Source of the DNA: Ruegeria sediminis
GTDB taxonomy: Bacteria; Pseudomonadota; Alphaproteobacteria; Rhodobacterales; Rhodobacteraceae
Direction of reading: 5' to 3'
Length of the DNA stretch: 64,000 bases
NCBI RefSeq assembly: GCF_005938215.1
Contig: NZ_VCPD01000006.1
Span: 186,001 to 250,000 of the forward strand
The number at the start of each line of letters is the position of its first letter. The stretch's first letter is position 1. Under the pieces are notes generated by a model. The model saw only the letters and a program-made list of their open reading frames with translations, made no database searches and was not told where the DNA came from. Of this stretch, positions 18,936 to 28,918 are shown in pieces. The position numbers and the translations under genes are program-made.

Positions 18936-20647
18936 TGGCGAAACTCCGAGCTTTGGGTTCCAAGCAGGAAGCGCGCCGGGTCGCGCTCCACCCGGTCGAC
19001 CAGGCGGTCGACATTGCTGACAAGACGCCGGGATTCCTCGACGAAGCGTTCCAGTTGCGGCAATCCGAAGCGCAGGAACTCGGAAATCGGACGACGGTTC
19101 TCCTGCACGATCGTGTCGATGGTGCCGACCAGTTCCGAGGCCGATTTCGACGCGCTCATGATCTCGGCGGAAATCGTGTCGAAATTGTCCGCCACCCGGT
19201 GAGCCGTGGTCGAGAGCGCGTCGACCGCCCCGCGCACGTCGGACACGATGGTTTCCACATCCTCGTTCACCACCTTGTTGACCGAGGAAAACGTCTGTTC
19301 CGCCACTCCCAGCGTGTCCTGCGCGGTGTCCATCGCCTTGGTGATCGCGGTCAAGGTTTCGTTGGCATTGGAGAAGGTTTCCGTCGCCACGGCAAGCGCG
19401 ACGCTGCCCTCGTCGGACAGCAGCTTCAGGCGGTCCGAGACCTCGGACACGTCCGTGCCCACTTCACCGACCACGCGGTTGGCGGTCTGCGCGGCGCTGC
19501 GCAGATCCTCCATCATCCCCGGCAGGTCCTGCTGAACCGCCGCGTTGATGGTGGCGATCGCTTCCTTGGCATCGTTGGTTGCGATCTCGAAGGCGGTGAT
19601 CGCGCTGGCGGTCTGGTCGAGCCGGGCCTGCGCGGTCTTGCCGACCTCGTCATAGCGGGTGATCAGCTTGGCGGCGTCCGCGCCGACGATGTTGATCTGT
19701 TCTTCCAGCACCTGGGCGGTTTCCAGCACCTGGTCCGCCAATTGCGGCAGCCGCTGTTCGATCAGGGTCTGCGCCGACTCGATCGTCGCGACGACCGTGG
19801 GTTCCAGCGTCTTCACCGTCGTATCCAGCGTCCTTGCGGCATCGGTGCCGTGCTTGAGGAATTCCGTCAACTCGTTCTGCATCAGGCCCTCGGCGGTGGC
19901 GAAGGCCTGGTTTGCGGTGTCGAGCGTTCCGACGGCGGTATCCGCGGCCTGCTTGGCCGACGACAGGGTTTCCTCGGCGGTGGTCAGCGTCTTTTCGGCG
20001 GTATCGGACAGTTGCCCCAGCTTGCCGCTGAAGGCCGAGATCTCCTGCGAGGCCTTGCCGAGATCGTCCGACAGGGTTTCGAAATCGGTCAGGGCGCGGT
20101 CCAGCTTGCCCGATGCGGATGAGAGGTTTTCCAGCAACTCGCTGACCGCGGCGCGGTTCTTGTCGTCCACGATGGATTGCAGGTCCTCCATCAAGGTGAT
20201 GGCCTTGCTCAGCAGTTCCGGCGCCCCTTCAAAGATTGACTGCAGCGCGCTGCGCCGGCTTTTGATCACGCCGCCCGATGGCAGTAGGGCGGCGCTGGCC
20301 GATCCCCCCGACAGCGCGACGGTGCTGACCCCGGTTACGCCCAGCGACTGCAGTTCCGCGATCGTGTCGGTCTTGATCGGCGTATCGGCATCCACTTCCA
20401 GCCGGACGCGGACCTTGGACGGATCGTCGTCGTCAAGCTGCAGCGAGATCACCTGCCCGACCGGAAGGCCGTTGAACAGAACGGTTCCCGCGGTCGAAAG
20501 ACCGGACACGTTGTCGAAGAGTACGTCGTAATAGTCGTACTGGCGGGTCACCTCGAACTTGGCGAGCCACAGCAGGAACCCGAACAGGCCAAGAATACCT
20601 GCCAGCGTGAATGCCCCGATCAGTATGTAGTTCGCCTTGGTTTCCAT
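18932..20647 (-). CDS. MCE-family protein (MlaD-like) with long helical tail
   Basis: About 571 residues from the ATG at 20647 (AGGA eight bases upstream). There is one N-terminal membrane helix (about 5-28), an MCE domain (about 38-120, 'FDNVSGLSTAGTVLFNGLPVGQV'-type core) and then some 430 residues of Ala/Thr/Glu-rich helix with repeated heptads. Long-tailed MCE proteins form hollow periplasmic tubes or needles for phospholipid transfer between membranes. Its tail is much longer than E. coli MlaD (183 aa), closer to actinobacterial-type or LetB/PqiB-like bridging. Confidence 0.9.
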   Translation of the reverse strand: METKANYILIGAFTLAGILGLFGFLLWLAKFEVTRQYDYYDVLFDNVSGLSTAGTVLFNGLPVGQVISLQLDDDDPSKVRVRLEVDADTPIKTDTIAELQSLGVTGVSTVALSGGSASAALLPSGGVIKSRRSALQSIFEGAPELLSKAITLMEDLQSIVDDKNRAAVSELLENLSSASGKLDRALTDFETLSDDLGKASQEISAFSGKLGQLSDTAEKTLTTAEETLSSAKQAADTAVGTLDTANQAFATAEGLMQNELTEFLKHGTDAARTLDTTVKTLEPTVVATIESAQTLIEQRLPQLADQVLETAQVLEEQINIVGADAAKLITRYDEVGKTAQARLDQTASAITAFEIATNDAKEAIATINAAVQQDLPGMMEDLRSAAQTANRVVGEVGTDVSEVSDRLKLLSDEGSVALAVATETFSNANETLTAITKAMDTAQDTLGVAEQTFSSVNKVVNEDVETIVSDVRGAVDALSTTAHRVADNFDTISAEIMSASKSASELVGTIDTIVQENRRPISEFLRFGLPQLERFVEESRRLVSNVDRLVDRVERDPARFLLGTQSSEFRQ

Positions 20648-20655
20648 CGCCGTTC

Positions 20656-21471
20656 CTAGGTGCTCCGACCTTTCTCGCTTGCAGCGCGTGCCCGAGGCCC
20701 GGTGAAGTATTCGCGGACCCACGGATGGTCCACCGAAGCCATGTCCTCTATCGGACCCTCAACCAAGACGCGCTTCTCTGCAAGTACCGCAACCCGGTCA
20801 CAGATGGCGTAAAGGCTGTCGAGGTCATGCGTCACCATGAAAACCGTCAGTCCAAGGGCCCGCTGAAGCTCGCCGATGAGATCGTCGTAGGCCGCCGCTC
20901 CGATCGGGTCCAGCCCCGCTGTCGGCTCGTCCAGGAACACGATCTCGGGATCCAACGCCAAGGCGCGGGCCAGCGCCGCCCGCTTGCGCATGCCGCCCGA
21001 AAGCTCGGACGGGAACTTGCTGCAACTGGTCAGGGGCAGGCCGACGAGGCTGATCTTCAATTCGCCTAGCTCCTGCATCAGCCGTTCGCTGATCTTCAGA
21101 TGCTCGCGCATCGGCGCCAAGACGTTCTGCAGCACGGTAAGCGACGAAAACAGCGCCCCATACTGGAACGCAACGCCCCAGCTTTTCTCGATGCGCCTCC
21201 GGTCGGCTTCGGTGCCGTTCAGCACATCGACCCCGAGAACCTCGATGCTGCCGGCCGCGGGTTTGTTCAGGCCCACGATGCTCCGCATCAGCACCGATTT
21301 GCCGGTGCCCGAGCCGCCGACGACGCCCAGAACCTCGCCCCGCCAGACGTCGAGGTCGAGGTTTTCATGCACCACCTGCGGTCCGAACCGGTTGGTCAGG
21401 CCGCGCACACGGATCACCGCCTCGCGCTCGGCGTCGGCCTGGGTCGTACGCGGGGCTGGCGTGCCGTCCAT
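20656..21471 (-). CDS. MlaF-like ABC ATPase of lipid transport
   Basis: A 271-residue ATPase with Walker A GGSGTGKSV, signature ELSGGMRKR and Walker B EIVFLDEPTAGLDPIG, the pattern of the MlaF branch. It energises the MlaE permease. Its start lies directly after the permease stop and 8 bp before the MCE start, within a compact operon. Confidence 0.93.
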   Translation of the reverse strand: MDGTPAPRTTQADAEREAVIRVRGLTNRFGPQVVHENLDLDVWRGEVLGVVGGSGTGKSVLMRSIVGLNKPAAGSIEVLGVDVLNGTEADRRRIEKSWGVAFQYGALFSSLTVLQNVLAPMREHLKISERLMQELGELKISLVGLPLTSCSKFPSELSGGMRKRAALARALALDPEIVFLDEPTAGLDPIGAAAYDDLIGELQRALGLTVFMVTHDLDSLYAICDRVAVLAEKRVLVEGPIEDMASVDHPWVREYFTGPRARAASEKGRST

Positions 21472-21472
21472 G

Positions 21473-22597
21473 TCAGATCCCCATTTCCGAGAAAAAGATC
21501 GAAAACAGCGCGTCGAGCGTGATGACCATGAAAATGGACTGAACGACCGAGGCCGTCGTCCTGCGTCCCAGGCTTTCGGACGACCCCTGCACCTGCATGG
21601 CTTGCCAGCAGGCGATCACGCCGATGACCAGCGCAAAGAAAGGCGCCTTGATCATGCCGACGGCGAAATGCCAGACATCGGTGTTTTCCTTCAGCCGCGT
21701 GACGAACATGCCCGGACTGACGCCCAGGTCGATCCAGCTCATCAGCGCGCCGCCGATCAGGCCGGATATGTCGGCGATGAACCCCAGAACCGGCAGAACG
21801 ATCAGCAGCGCGAGGATGCGCGGCACGACGAGAACCTCGATCGGGTCCAGCGCCAGTGTGCGCATCGCGTCGAGCTCTTCCTGCACCTTCATCGAACCGA
21901 TAGAGGCGGTAAAGGCCGAACCCGACCTGCCCGCGACGATGATCGCCGTCAGCAGTATCCCCAATTCTCTCAGAACCGAGATCGAGATCAGTTCGACCAC
22001 GAACACTTCGGCGCCGAATTGCTGCAATTGGGTGGCGCCCTGAAAGGCCAGCACGACACCGATCAGAAACCCCATGAGGGCGACGATGGGCACGGCCTTG
22101 AAACCGGTTTCTTCCATCTGCGTCACCAGCGACGCGCCGCGAAGCCGCCAGGGCATGATAAGACACCGAAGCAGGCGGTGCAGCGTCAGACCGAGGAATC
22201 CAAGGACCGACAGGGTGTCGGTCCAGGCGCCGACAACTCCTTTTCCCAACCGCTCAAGCCAAGCCACGAACCCGCCGGGCGGACCCTCGGGAACCAGTTC
22301 CTCGGGCATGTTCCGGGATACGGTTTCGATCAGGGCAGCCCGCGCGGGATCCGCACCCGTGATCTGCACGCTCACACCCTCGGCTTCCAGCCTGCGCCTG
22401 AGATCGGCAATCATCCAGGCGCCGCCGGTATCCAGCGCCTCCACGTCGGAGAGATCGAGGATCACGTCACCGCTTTCGGCGCGGAACCGGGCCAGCGGCG
22501 CCTCGATGCTGCCGAGGCTTCGCGTCAGAAGCTGGCCCGCGAACCGGACCAGCTGGCCACCAGCCGATTGTTCCGATGTTAGCGATGGGCTGGTCAT
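21473..22597 (-). CDS. MlaE-like permease with fused N-terminal STAS domain
   Basis: About 374 residues from the ATG at 22597 (a TTG twelve codons earlier is possible). Residues about 1-105 form a STAS/MlaB-like domain ('GDVILDLSDVEALDTGGAWMI'). The rest is the MlaE permease with five or so membrane helices and the family region 'GRSGSAFTASIGSMKVQEEL'. Fusing MlaB to MlaE removes the need for a separate mlaB gene, and none is present. It is the first gene of the operon. Confidence 0.92.
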   Translation of the reverse strand: MTSPSLTSEQSAGGQLVRFAGQLLTRSLGSIEAPLARFRAESGDVILDLSDVEALDTGGAWMIADLRRRLEAEGVSVQITGADPARAALIETVSRNMPEELVPEGPPGGFVAWLERLGKGVVGAWTDTLSVLGFLGLTLHRLLRCLIMPWRLRGASLVTQMEETGFKAVPIVALMGFLIGVVLAFQGATQLQQFGAEVFVVELISISVLRELGILLTAIIVAGRSGSAFTASIGSMKVQEELDAMRTLALDPIEVLVVPRILALLIVLPVLGFIADISGLIGGALMSWIDLGVSPGMFVTRLKENTDVWHFAVGMIKAPFFALVIGVIACWQAMQVQGSSESLGRRTTASVVQSIFMVITLDALFSIFFSEMGI

Positions 22598-22757
22598 GAA
22601 CGGAATGAGATAGCGAGGCTTGGCATGCTGCAACGAGTTTGTGCCAAAAGGAGAAATTTTCCTAGGGAAGAGTGTAGGCGGGCTACAGTTCGGTCATGCG
22701 ACCCGAGGTCGGAGCGCATGTACAGCAAACGCAAAGGCTGACCGGGCGCAGTCCGGA

Positions 22758-22952
22758 TCACCAATCGAAGTGATAGTAGTTGCCGGCCCCGACATTGATA
22801 TTCACCGGGCCGCATTGCCGCCCGACCGACACGCCGCCATGGACCCCGCCGGTTCCGACACCGACATTCACCCCGGTATAGGGGTTGGGGCTGCATTTCT
22901 CGCAACCGGAGACGACGGCTCCGGATAGTGCCAAAACAAGAAATAGTCGCAT
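22758..22952 (-). CDS. Small lipoprotein, unknown function
   Basis: From the ATG at 22952 the frame gives 64 residues: a lipoprotein signal MRLFLVLALSGAVVSGC and a short glycine/valine-rich mature part with three further cysteines-or-Asn-Pro turns and a C-terminal 'NYYHFDW'. The mature part looks like a tiny beta-rich domain. There is no close functional match that I know. It stands alone between two transport operons. Confidence 0.6.
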   Translation of the reverse strand: MRLFLVLALSGAVVSGCEKCSPNPYTGVNVGVGTGGVHGGVSVGRQCGPVNINVGAGNYYHFDW

Positions 22953-23080
22953 CTGCCTCCATCCGGGCAAGTGATCGTGCGGGGTCGCCACAGCCTAGCA
23001 AGTGGCGCAACCGTATCGCAAGCGGCGCAAGGCGACTTCCCTTCGCGGCGGTGCGACGCCCTTGCGCCCGGGCTGTCGGC

Positions 23081-24883
23081 TCACTTGTTTTGCAGCGCGT
23101 TCTTGTACTGGTGTTCGTAAAGGGTCCGGAACGGACCCTGCTGGTCGAGCAATTCCGTGGCGCTGCCCGTCTCGGCGACCTTGCCGCCCTCGATCACCAC
23201 GATCCGGTCGGCGTGCAGGATCGTCGACAGGCGGTGCGCGATGATGATGGTCGTCCGCCCGGCGGTCAGCCGCTGCAGCGCCTCCTGGACCAGGTGTTCG
23301 GACTGCGAATCCAGCGCGCTCGTCGGTTCGTCCAGCAACAGGATCGGACTGTCCCGCAACAGCGCCCGCGCGATCGCGATCCGCTGTTTCTGGCCGCCGG
23401 ACAGGAACGCCCCGTTCTCGCCGACGCGGGTATCGAATCCCCGGCCGAGCTTCATGATGAAATCGTAGGCGTTGGCGTCCCTGGCCGCCTTCTCGACCTC
23501 GGCGTCAGTCGCGCCCTCGCGGCCCAGCCGGATGTTGTCGGCGACCGAGGCCGAGAACAGGAACGTGTCCTGCCCCACGAAGGACATTTTCCGGCGCAGG
23601 GTCTCGAAGGAGGCCTGCCTGATGTCCTGCCCGTCCACCGAAACCGTGCCGGATTGCGGATCGTAAAGGCGAAGCGCCAGGTTGACGATGGTCGACTTGC
23701 CGCCGCCCGACGGGCCGACCAGAGCGGTCGTCTTGCCGGCGTCGAAGGTCAGCGAGAACTCCGACAGGATCGGCTTGTCCCGTTCGTAACCGAAAGAGAC
23801 CTCGTCGAAGGTGATCTTGCCGGGACCGTCGGGCAGGCGCTGCGGGTTGTCCTTTTCGGCCAGGGTCTCGGGCTGGTCCAGCAGGCTGAACATCATTTCG
23901 ACCAGGCGCAGGCCCACCTCGACCTTGACCCGCACACGGGAGAGTCGCTTGGCCGGTTCGTAGGCCATCATCAGCGCGGTGACGAAGGACATCAGCTGAC
24001 CCGGCGTGGATGCCGCCGATCCGAATAGCTGTGCGGCGCTCAGCGCGATGACCGAGGCCACCGCGAAACCGGCAAGGATGTCCATCAGCGGGCTTGTCAC
24101 CGCTTCTAGCCGGGCGATCGAATTGGCGCGTTTTTCGACCTGTTTGACGGCGTTGAACATGCGCTCCGCCATTCTCTCCTCAAGCGCGAATGCCTTGACG
24201 ACGCGGATGCCGCGAGAGGTCTCCTGGATCACCTTCATGATTTCGGCCAGGGATTTCGTCTCCATCTGGACGATGTCCCGAACCTTCTTGACCAGCCGTC
24301 GAATTCCGATCAGGGCGAGAGGCCCGATCACCAGGGTGAACAACGACAATACCGGCTGCTGATAGAACATCACCGCCAGCAGGCCGATCAGGCTCAGCGT
24401 ATCGCGCACGGCGCTGGTGACGATGATCTCGATCACCGTTCGCGCCGCCTGCGCGGATTGCGTGACCCGCATCAGCAGGTCCGAGCTTTCCGTCAGGTTG
24501 AAGAAGGAAACGCCCTGCCGCAGCAGTTTGTCATAAAGCTTGATCTGCTGCCGCGCCACGATCCGGTTTCCCGCCCGGCTGAGGGAGACGACCTGGACAT
24601 AGGTGGCGATGCCCTTGATGAAGAAGATGCCGAACACGGCCATAGCCACGCTGAACACCCTGGACGCGTTGTCGGTTTCGAACAGTGAATCCACCACGTC
24701 CCGCATGATCCAGGCAATGCCGGCGGTCGTGCCCGCAACCAGGACCATCGCGACCGACGCCACGATGTAGTAGACGCGCTGCGACTTGATGTTCTCGCGC
24801 AAGAGCCGCCACAGAATGGACTTGTCCAGGCTGGCCCTGATCTTCTGCTTGGTATTCATCAAGGAATTTCCCGTGTCATCCAT
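23081..24883 (-). CDS. MsbA-like ABC exporter (fused membrane and ATPase domains)
   Basis: About 600 residues from ATG 24883 (ATG 24859 is equally possible; neither has a strong ribosome binding site). The N-terminal half has six membrane helices. The ATPase domain has Walker A VGPSGGGKST, signature FLSGGQKQR and Walker B ILLLDEPTSALD followed by the H-loop 'IIAHRLST'. Homodimeric exporters of this type move lipids, glycolipids or drugs. Upstream on the same strand are a DUF707 protein and a GT25 glycosyltransferase, which suggests a glycolipid or LPS-related cargo. Confidence 0.9.
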   Translation of the reverse strand: MDDTGNSLMNTKQKIRASLDKSILWRLLRENIKSQRVYYIVASVAMVLVAGTTAGIAWIMRDVVDSLFETDNASRVFSVAMAVFGIFFIKGIATYVQVVSLSRAGNRIVARQQIKLYDKLLRQGVSFFNLTESSDLLMRVTQSAQAARTVIEIIVTSAVRDTLSLIGLLAVMFYQQPVLSLFTLVIGPLALIGIRRLVKKVRDIVQMETKSLAEIMKVIQETSRGIRVVKAFALEERMAERMFNAVKQVEKRANSIARLEAVTSPLMDILAGFAVASVIALSAAQLFGSAASTPGQLMSFVTALMMAYEPAKRLSRVRVKVEVGLRLVEMMFSLLDQPETLAEKDNPQRLPDGPGKITFDEVSFGYERDKPILSEFSLTFDAGKTTALVGPSGGGKSTIVNLALRLYDPQSGTVSVDGQDIRQASFETLRRKMSFVGQDTFLFSASVADNIRLGREGATDAEVEKAARDANAYDFIMKLGRGFDTRVGENGAFLSGGQKQRIAIARALLRDSPILLLDEPTSALDSQSEHLVQEALQRLTAGRTTIIIAHRLSTILHADRIVVIEGGKVAETGSATELLDQQGPFRTLYEHQYKNALQNK

Positions 24884-24985
24884 CCGTGCCGGCCGGTTTA
24901 CGCCGCCCTCCCGGGCAACATGCAATTCCGCCCGCTTGATAGTGCCCGCCCCGACGCAGTGCAAGCAAAGTGGTCCGGCGCGGGG

Positions 24986-25885
24986 TCATGCCCCTGCTTC
25001 CGTCTGCAACGGCTGCTCAATGCCGGACCAGTCGATGTTCCGGATGATCTGGCGCTTGAAGACCTGCAGCGCCTTCGATCTGGCCAGGCGTGCGTCGGCA
25101 AAGCTCGGCAGATCGCTGGTCCAGTCGCGATACATCCGGTAGCCCATCCGAACCATTCCGGTCACCGCCTCGCCGTCCGTGGTGAGGCCGGCATAGGCAA
25201 GGGGTACGATCCGCCGGGTTATTCCGAACTGCTTCTTGATCTCCACTTCCTCCAGCTGGCTCGTGGTTCCGGTCGAGCCGATGGCCTTTCTCAGCTGGCT
25301 GCCGATGGGGCGAGTATGGTGGACCGAGACCTCGTCGAGGATGCCGCATTTGAAGGCGCCGCTTTCAGGAAACCTGCACCAGATGTAGTCAAGGCCGTAG
25401 CCGCTCATGGTCGACTTGAACTGCGGCAGGGCGCGTTTCAGCAGGGCCCGGTCGAGGCAGGGCACCATGATCTCGACATGGTTGGTGAACCGGACCCTGA
25501 AACTCTGGCACCTGCTGAACAGCATGTGGGTGAAGTAGCTGTCGCGGGCCAGCGACGGCTGACACACGGACAACCCGAAATGCCTGGACAGGTCGAACAT
25601 CCGGTTGATCGTGTCGCAATCCGTCGCGATGTCGTCATCCGGCAGCCAAACTCGGTCATAGGCATCAAGGCCGTCAAGTGAAACCAGCGTCTTGTACAGA
25701 CCGTCCCACTTGCCACCCTTGACCAGAACCGCCTGCACGCCTTCGGCCGGCTCGTGCGCGTCAAATGCGACTTCCGAAAAGAAACTGATCAGAAGATCGA
25801 AGTTCCTCTCGGCGTAAGGCCGCGCTATCCATCCGGGATGCAGGGAGTTTTCCCCCGCCCGAACCACCACAAGATTATTCTTCAT
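24986..25885 (-). CDS. DUF707-family protein, putative glycosyltransferase
   Basis: A 299-residue protein beginning 'MKNNLVVVRAGENSLHPGW', the family's conserved opening. A DDD cluster in 'DRVWLPDDDIATD' looks like a metal/nucleotide-sugar site of a GT-A fold. No membrane segment is visible. DUF707 proteins are found in bacterial surface-glycan loci and plants, but their reaction is not established to my knowledge. The gene follows the GT25 gene by 19 bp. Confidence 0.8.
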   Translation of the reverse strand: MKNNLVVVRAGENSLHPGWIARPYAERNFDLLISFFSEVAFDAHEPAEGVQAVLVKGGKWDGLYKTLVSLDGLDAYDRVWLPDDDIATDCDTINRMFDLSRHFGLSVCQPSLARDSYFTHMLFSRCQSFRVRFTNHVEIMVPCLDRALLKRALPQFKSTMSGYGLDYIWCRFPESGAFKCGILDEVSVHHTRPIGSQLRKAIGSTGTTSQLEEVEIKKQFGITRRIVPLAYAGLTTDGEAVTGMVRMGYRMYRDWTSDLPSFADARLARSKALQVFKRQIIRNIDWSGIEQPLQTEAGA

Positions 25886-25904
25886 TGCACACCGATCGTC
25901 ACGG

Positions 25905-26675
25905 TCAGCCGGTCTTGCCGTTCTTGCTCAGGAACGGACTTTGCGCTTCGTTGCAGCTGTTCCGAAGCAGCCCGTAGCGAAACGCCAGCTGATATTTCAG
26001 GTTTTTCAGGAACCGCAGGAACTGTGACGCAGGTTTCAGGGTCTTCCGGTCGGTCGACAGAAGGCTGGCGCAATCATCCCTTTCGCACACCACCGCCGGT
26101 TTCAGAAGGAAAATCGGAACGCCGTGTTCCCAGAAATGCTTGAGATCCAGGTCGATCGGCCGATAGAACCGCTCGCTGGAGGCAAGCAGGGATTTCGCGG
26201 CGTCTCTTCCGATGAGATACCCGGTGGTGCGCGCGGTCAGCACCTTGCGCTGCACCAGCGCCGCCTTTCCCATCTTGCCGATCGTCGTACCCTCGATTTC
26301 GGACCCGCCGTCCAGCTTGATCATGACGCCGCGCAGGTTCTTCGACGCGCTGGCAGCGAGCATCGGCCGCGGATCGGCGACGAACCTGAAATCGTCCTCC
26401 AGCACCATCGCCACGTCTTCGTCCGAGTCCGCCAGATGTTGCCAGATCGCCCGGTGCCCGAGGTAGCAATAGCCCTCCGGCGACGACATCGGACGTTTGA
26501 AGTGCTTTCGGTTCATCTCCGAATCGTAATGATTGTGCAGCAGCGTCGCATCGGCGGCCGCGTCGCCCAAGGCATCGAAGAACTGAAAGGGCAGCCCGTA
26601 CCTGTCGAATTGCGACTGCACCGCCAGCCTGCGATCCCGGCTGGATTTCAGAGATAATACGTAGGTTTGCACCAT
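25905..26675 (-). CDS. Glycosyltransferase family 25 (LPS/glycan)
   Basis: A 256-residue enzyme from the ATG at 26675, which has GAGGA six bases upstream; earlier starts add an arginine-rich stretch unlike the family. The N-terminus 'VYVLSLKSSRDR' type opening (here TYVLSLKSSRDRR), 'EGYCYLGHRAIWQHL' and the acidic LEDDFRF are GT25 hallmarks. GT25 enzymes add galactose or related sugars to lipooligosaccharide. It heads a minus-strand set with DUF707 and the ABC exporter. Confidence 0.87.
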   Translation of the reverse strand: MVQTYVLSLKSSRDRRLAVQSQFDRYGLPFQFFDALGDAAADATLLHNHYDSEMNRKHFKRPMSSPEGYCYLGHRAIWQHLADSDEDVAMVLEDDFRFVADPRPMLAASASKNLRGVMIKLDGGSEIEGTTIGKMGKAALVQRKVLTARTTGYLIGRDAAKSLLASSERFYRPIDLDLKHFWEHGVPIFLLKPAVVCERDDCASLLSTDRKTLKPASQFLRFLKNLKYQLAFRYGLLRNSCNEAQSPFLSKNGKTG

Positions 26676-27008
26676 CAGATCCTCGAGAATCCGTCTTTCC
26701 GAGCCGACCTTGCGTCTTGTGCAAGAACGCCGATGAAAATTTCTTTTGAACTCAGCAACAAGCAGGGTTTTCCTTGTTTCAACTAGATAGCGCGGTTGGC
26801 CCCTATAGTAAATCTGAGCGAGACCCAAGCGCTTGCCGCTTATCGCCGCAGATGAAAAGGAAAATCGGCCGGAACCGCGGAATGTCGCTTATGGATGCCC
26901 TGCGCAATCCGAGGAATCCGGCCAAAGCCGATGCGGAGCCCGCCATGTGAAGCCACGGCGATCCACGAAGCGTCCGCCGAGGTCGGGGTGCGAATACTTC
27001 TCAGCCGC
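26676..27008. promoter_or_regulatory. 333-bp non-coding stretch upstream of the GT25 gene
   Basis: No convincing ORF is present. The A+T-rich part (26730-26810) upstream of GT25 is the likely promoter on the minus strand, but I cannot pick -35/-10 boxes with confidence. The 26900-27008 part is only the 3' flank of the zincin gene. Confidence 0.35.
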
Positions 27009-27395
27009 TCAGGTCCACCACTGGTCGATTTCGGCGATTTCCTCGTCGGTCCAGCCGAAATGATGGGCGAATTCGTGAACGACCACATGTGCGATCAGAT
27101 CGTCCAAGTCGACGTCGCCGCGATCCCGCCACTCGGCCAGTATGGGCTGGCGAAAAAGCCAGACGACGTCCGGCTGCGGGGCCATGTCCTCGACGGATTT
27201 CTCGGTCATGGGAATCCCCTCGTAGAGCCCCGTCAGTTCCAGCGGGTCCGCGACGCCGAGATCTTCCAGCATGTCGGGCTCAGGCCACTCGGCAATGCGA
27301 AGAAGCACACCCTTGGCGGCGGGGCGGAAAGCCACGGGCAACGCGGCGACCGTCTTGCGGGCAATCCGTTCGAAATGGTCAAGATCATGGCGCAT
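27009..27395 (-). CDS. Small zincin-like metallopeptidase-fold protein
   Basis: A 128-residue protein from the ATG at 27395. HVVVHEFAHHFGWTDEEI contains the HExxHxxG zinc motif, and the family is short like this. Many members are annotated as minimal zincins of uncertain proteolytic activity. It lies about 100 bp downstream of the ectoine operon on the same strand and may be read through from it. Confidence 0.85.
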   Translation of the reverse strand: MRHDLDHFERIARKTVAALPVAFRPAAKGVLLRIAEWPEPDMLEDLGVADPLELTGLYEGIPMTEKSVEDMAPQPDVVWLFRQPILAEWRDRGDVDLDDLIAHVVVHEFAHHFGWTDEEIAEIDQWWT

Positions 27396-27496
27396 GTGAC
27401 GGGTATGGCTTTTTGGGCCGTCCGAGGGAAGCGCGAAGTCGCGCCATGTCCGATCCAAAGCCCGATCCGCACCCCGCCGGAGACCGGCGCCACCGG

Positions 27497-28915
27497 TCAA
27501 GCCGCAAGCGCCGCCTTGGCGTCGGTACGCCCGAAAAAACCCTCATGCAGGGCCTGGATTGCGGGGGAACGGTCCGAACGGGGCAGGATGAACTGCGTGT
27601 CCACGTTGCGCGGCCCTTGCATTGCCCCAAGGGGTTCCAGCCCGGCTACGTCGAGGACCTGCATGCCGCGGGCAAGGACCCGGAGACCGTGCAAATCGCG
27701 GCCCACGACCGAGACGAGCGCCAGTTTGCGCGCCGTTATCACGGCCTGCGGGTAAAGCGCAGCCAGATCTGCCTCGACGCGGCGCATGGATTTCAGCGAC
27801 GCGTCCACGTAATGCGTGATGGTGTTGGCGTTGGAAACCTTGGACACGATCCGCACCTTGTGGCGCTTCAGCGCCTCGAGGATCGCCGCGTCATACCCTT
27901 TCACACCGACCATGTCCTGCTCGAACAACTCCAGCGCGATGATGTCGAGACCGGTGACGATCTCTACCGCCGGTGTTTCTGCGGGCTGGTCGTCGATGAT
28001 GGTGCCCGGGTCGTCCGGTTCGAATGCGTTGACCACCCGCAGCGGCACCCCGGCCTGGCGGAGCGTCTTGGCGGCCGAGGGATGAATCGCCTCCATCCCA
28101 AGGTTGGCCATCTGGTCGGCCACGTCGTAATTCGTGTGCCCCAGCTTCCGTGCATTCCCGGTCCCGACCAGTTTCGGGTCGGCGGAGGAAAGGTGAAACT
28201 CCTTGTGGATGATCGCTTCCCGGGCGCCGGTCAGAGCCGCAAGTTGTGAAAAGGTCACCTCGGAATAACCCCGGTCGTATTCTCGCATCAGCCCTTCGCT
28301 GCATTGCGCATAACCGGTGACGATGGGCATTTCCTGCGCGGGGTCGATCCCTTCCATCGCCTGGGAAATGCGCGCGTCCAACGACAGTTCCGACTCGTCG
28401 CGCCACCCGGAGAGGTCCACGAGCCGCGCGTTCAGCCCGGCGCGCTGCAGCATCAGGGTGGCGACCAGCGCCGAATGCGCCTCGCCCAGCCCCGACAGCA
28501 GTTCGCGGATCTGCAGCAGATGCGCGTTCAGCCGGAAATGCCCGTAAGAGCACAGGCGCTGCAGATCGATCAGGCAGTTCCGCGCCCCTTCGATGCGCTC
28601 CTGCACAAAGGCCGAGGCCTGTTCGACATCGGCGGGATGGTCAAGCACCGCCTGATGCGCCGCGATCATGGCCGAGGCGGTGCGGCTGAGGCCGTCATGC
28701 CAGCCGTGATCGTCATCGGCGTTGGCGAAGCGGGCATAGACCCCGGCCTCGCCGGTCTTCTTGTGTTCGAGCAGCAGATCCGTGATGCCGCCGAAGGCCG
28801 AGACGACGAAGATCCGGCCATAGCGTGGCACGCCGTTCTCGATGAAAAGCGTATCGCGCAACTCGTCGAGGCGGGACATGGACGTCCCGCCGATCTTTTC
28901 AACCGTGTGCGACAT
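27497..28915 (-). CDS. ask: Ectoine-specific aspartate kinase
   Basis: A 472-residue aspartokinase starting MSHTVEKIGGTSMSRLDEL, with the KxGGTS kinase motif. The Ask_Ect type is encoded with ectABC and is thought to escape the feedback inhibition of the general lysine/threonine aspartokinase, raising aspartyl phosphate for ectoine. C-terminal ACT domains are shortened but present (about 330-470). It is the last gene of the operon, three bases after ectC. Confidence 0.93.
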   Translation of the reverse strand: MSHTVEKIGGTSMSRLDELRDTLFIENGVPRYGRIFVVSAFGGITDLLLEHKKTGEAGVYARFANADDDHGWHDGLSRTASAMIAAHQAVLDHPADVEQASAFVQERIEGARNCLIDLQRLCSYGHFRLNAHLLQIRELLSGLGEAHSALVATLMLQRAGLNARLVDLSGWRDESELSLDARISQAMEGIDPAQEMPIVTGYAQCSEGLMREYDRGYSEVTFSQLAALTGAREAIIHKEFHLSSADPKLVGTGNARKLGHTNYDVADQMANLGMEAIHPSAAKTLRQAGVPLRVVNAFEPDDPGTIIDDQPAETPAVEIVTGLDIIALELFEQDMVGVKGYDAAILEALKRHKVRIVSKVSNANTITHYVDASLKSMRRVEADLAALYPQAVITARKLALVSVVGRDLHGLRVLARGMQVLDVAGLEPLGAMQGPRNVDTQFILPRSDRSPAIQALHEGFFGRTDAKAALAA

Positions 28916-28918
28916 GGG

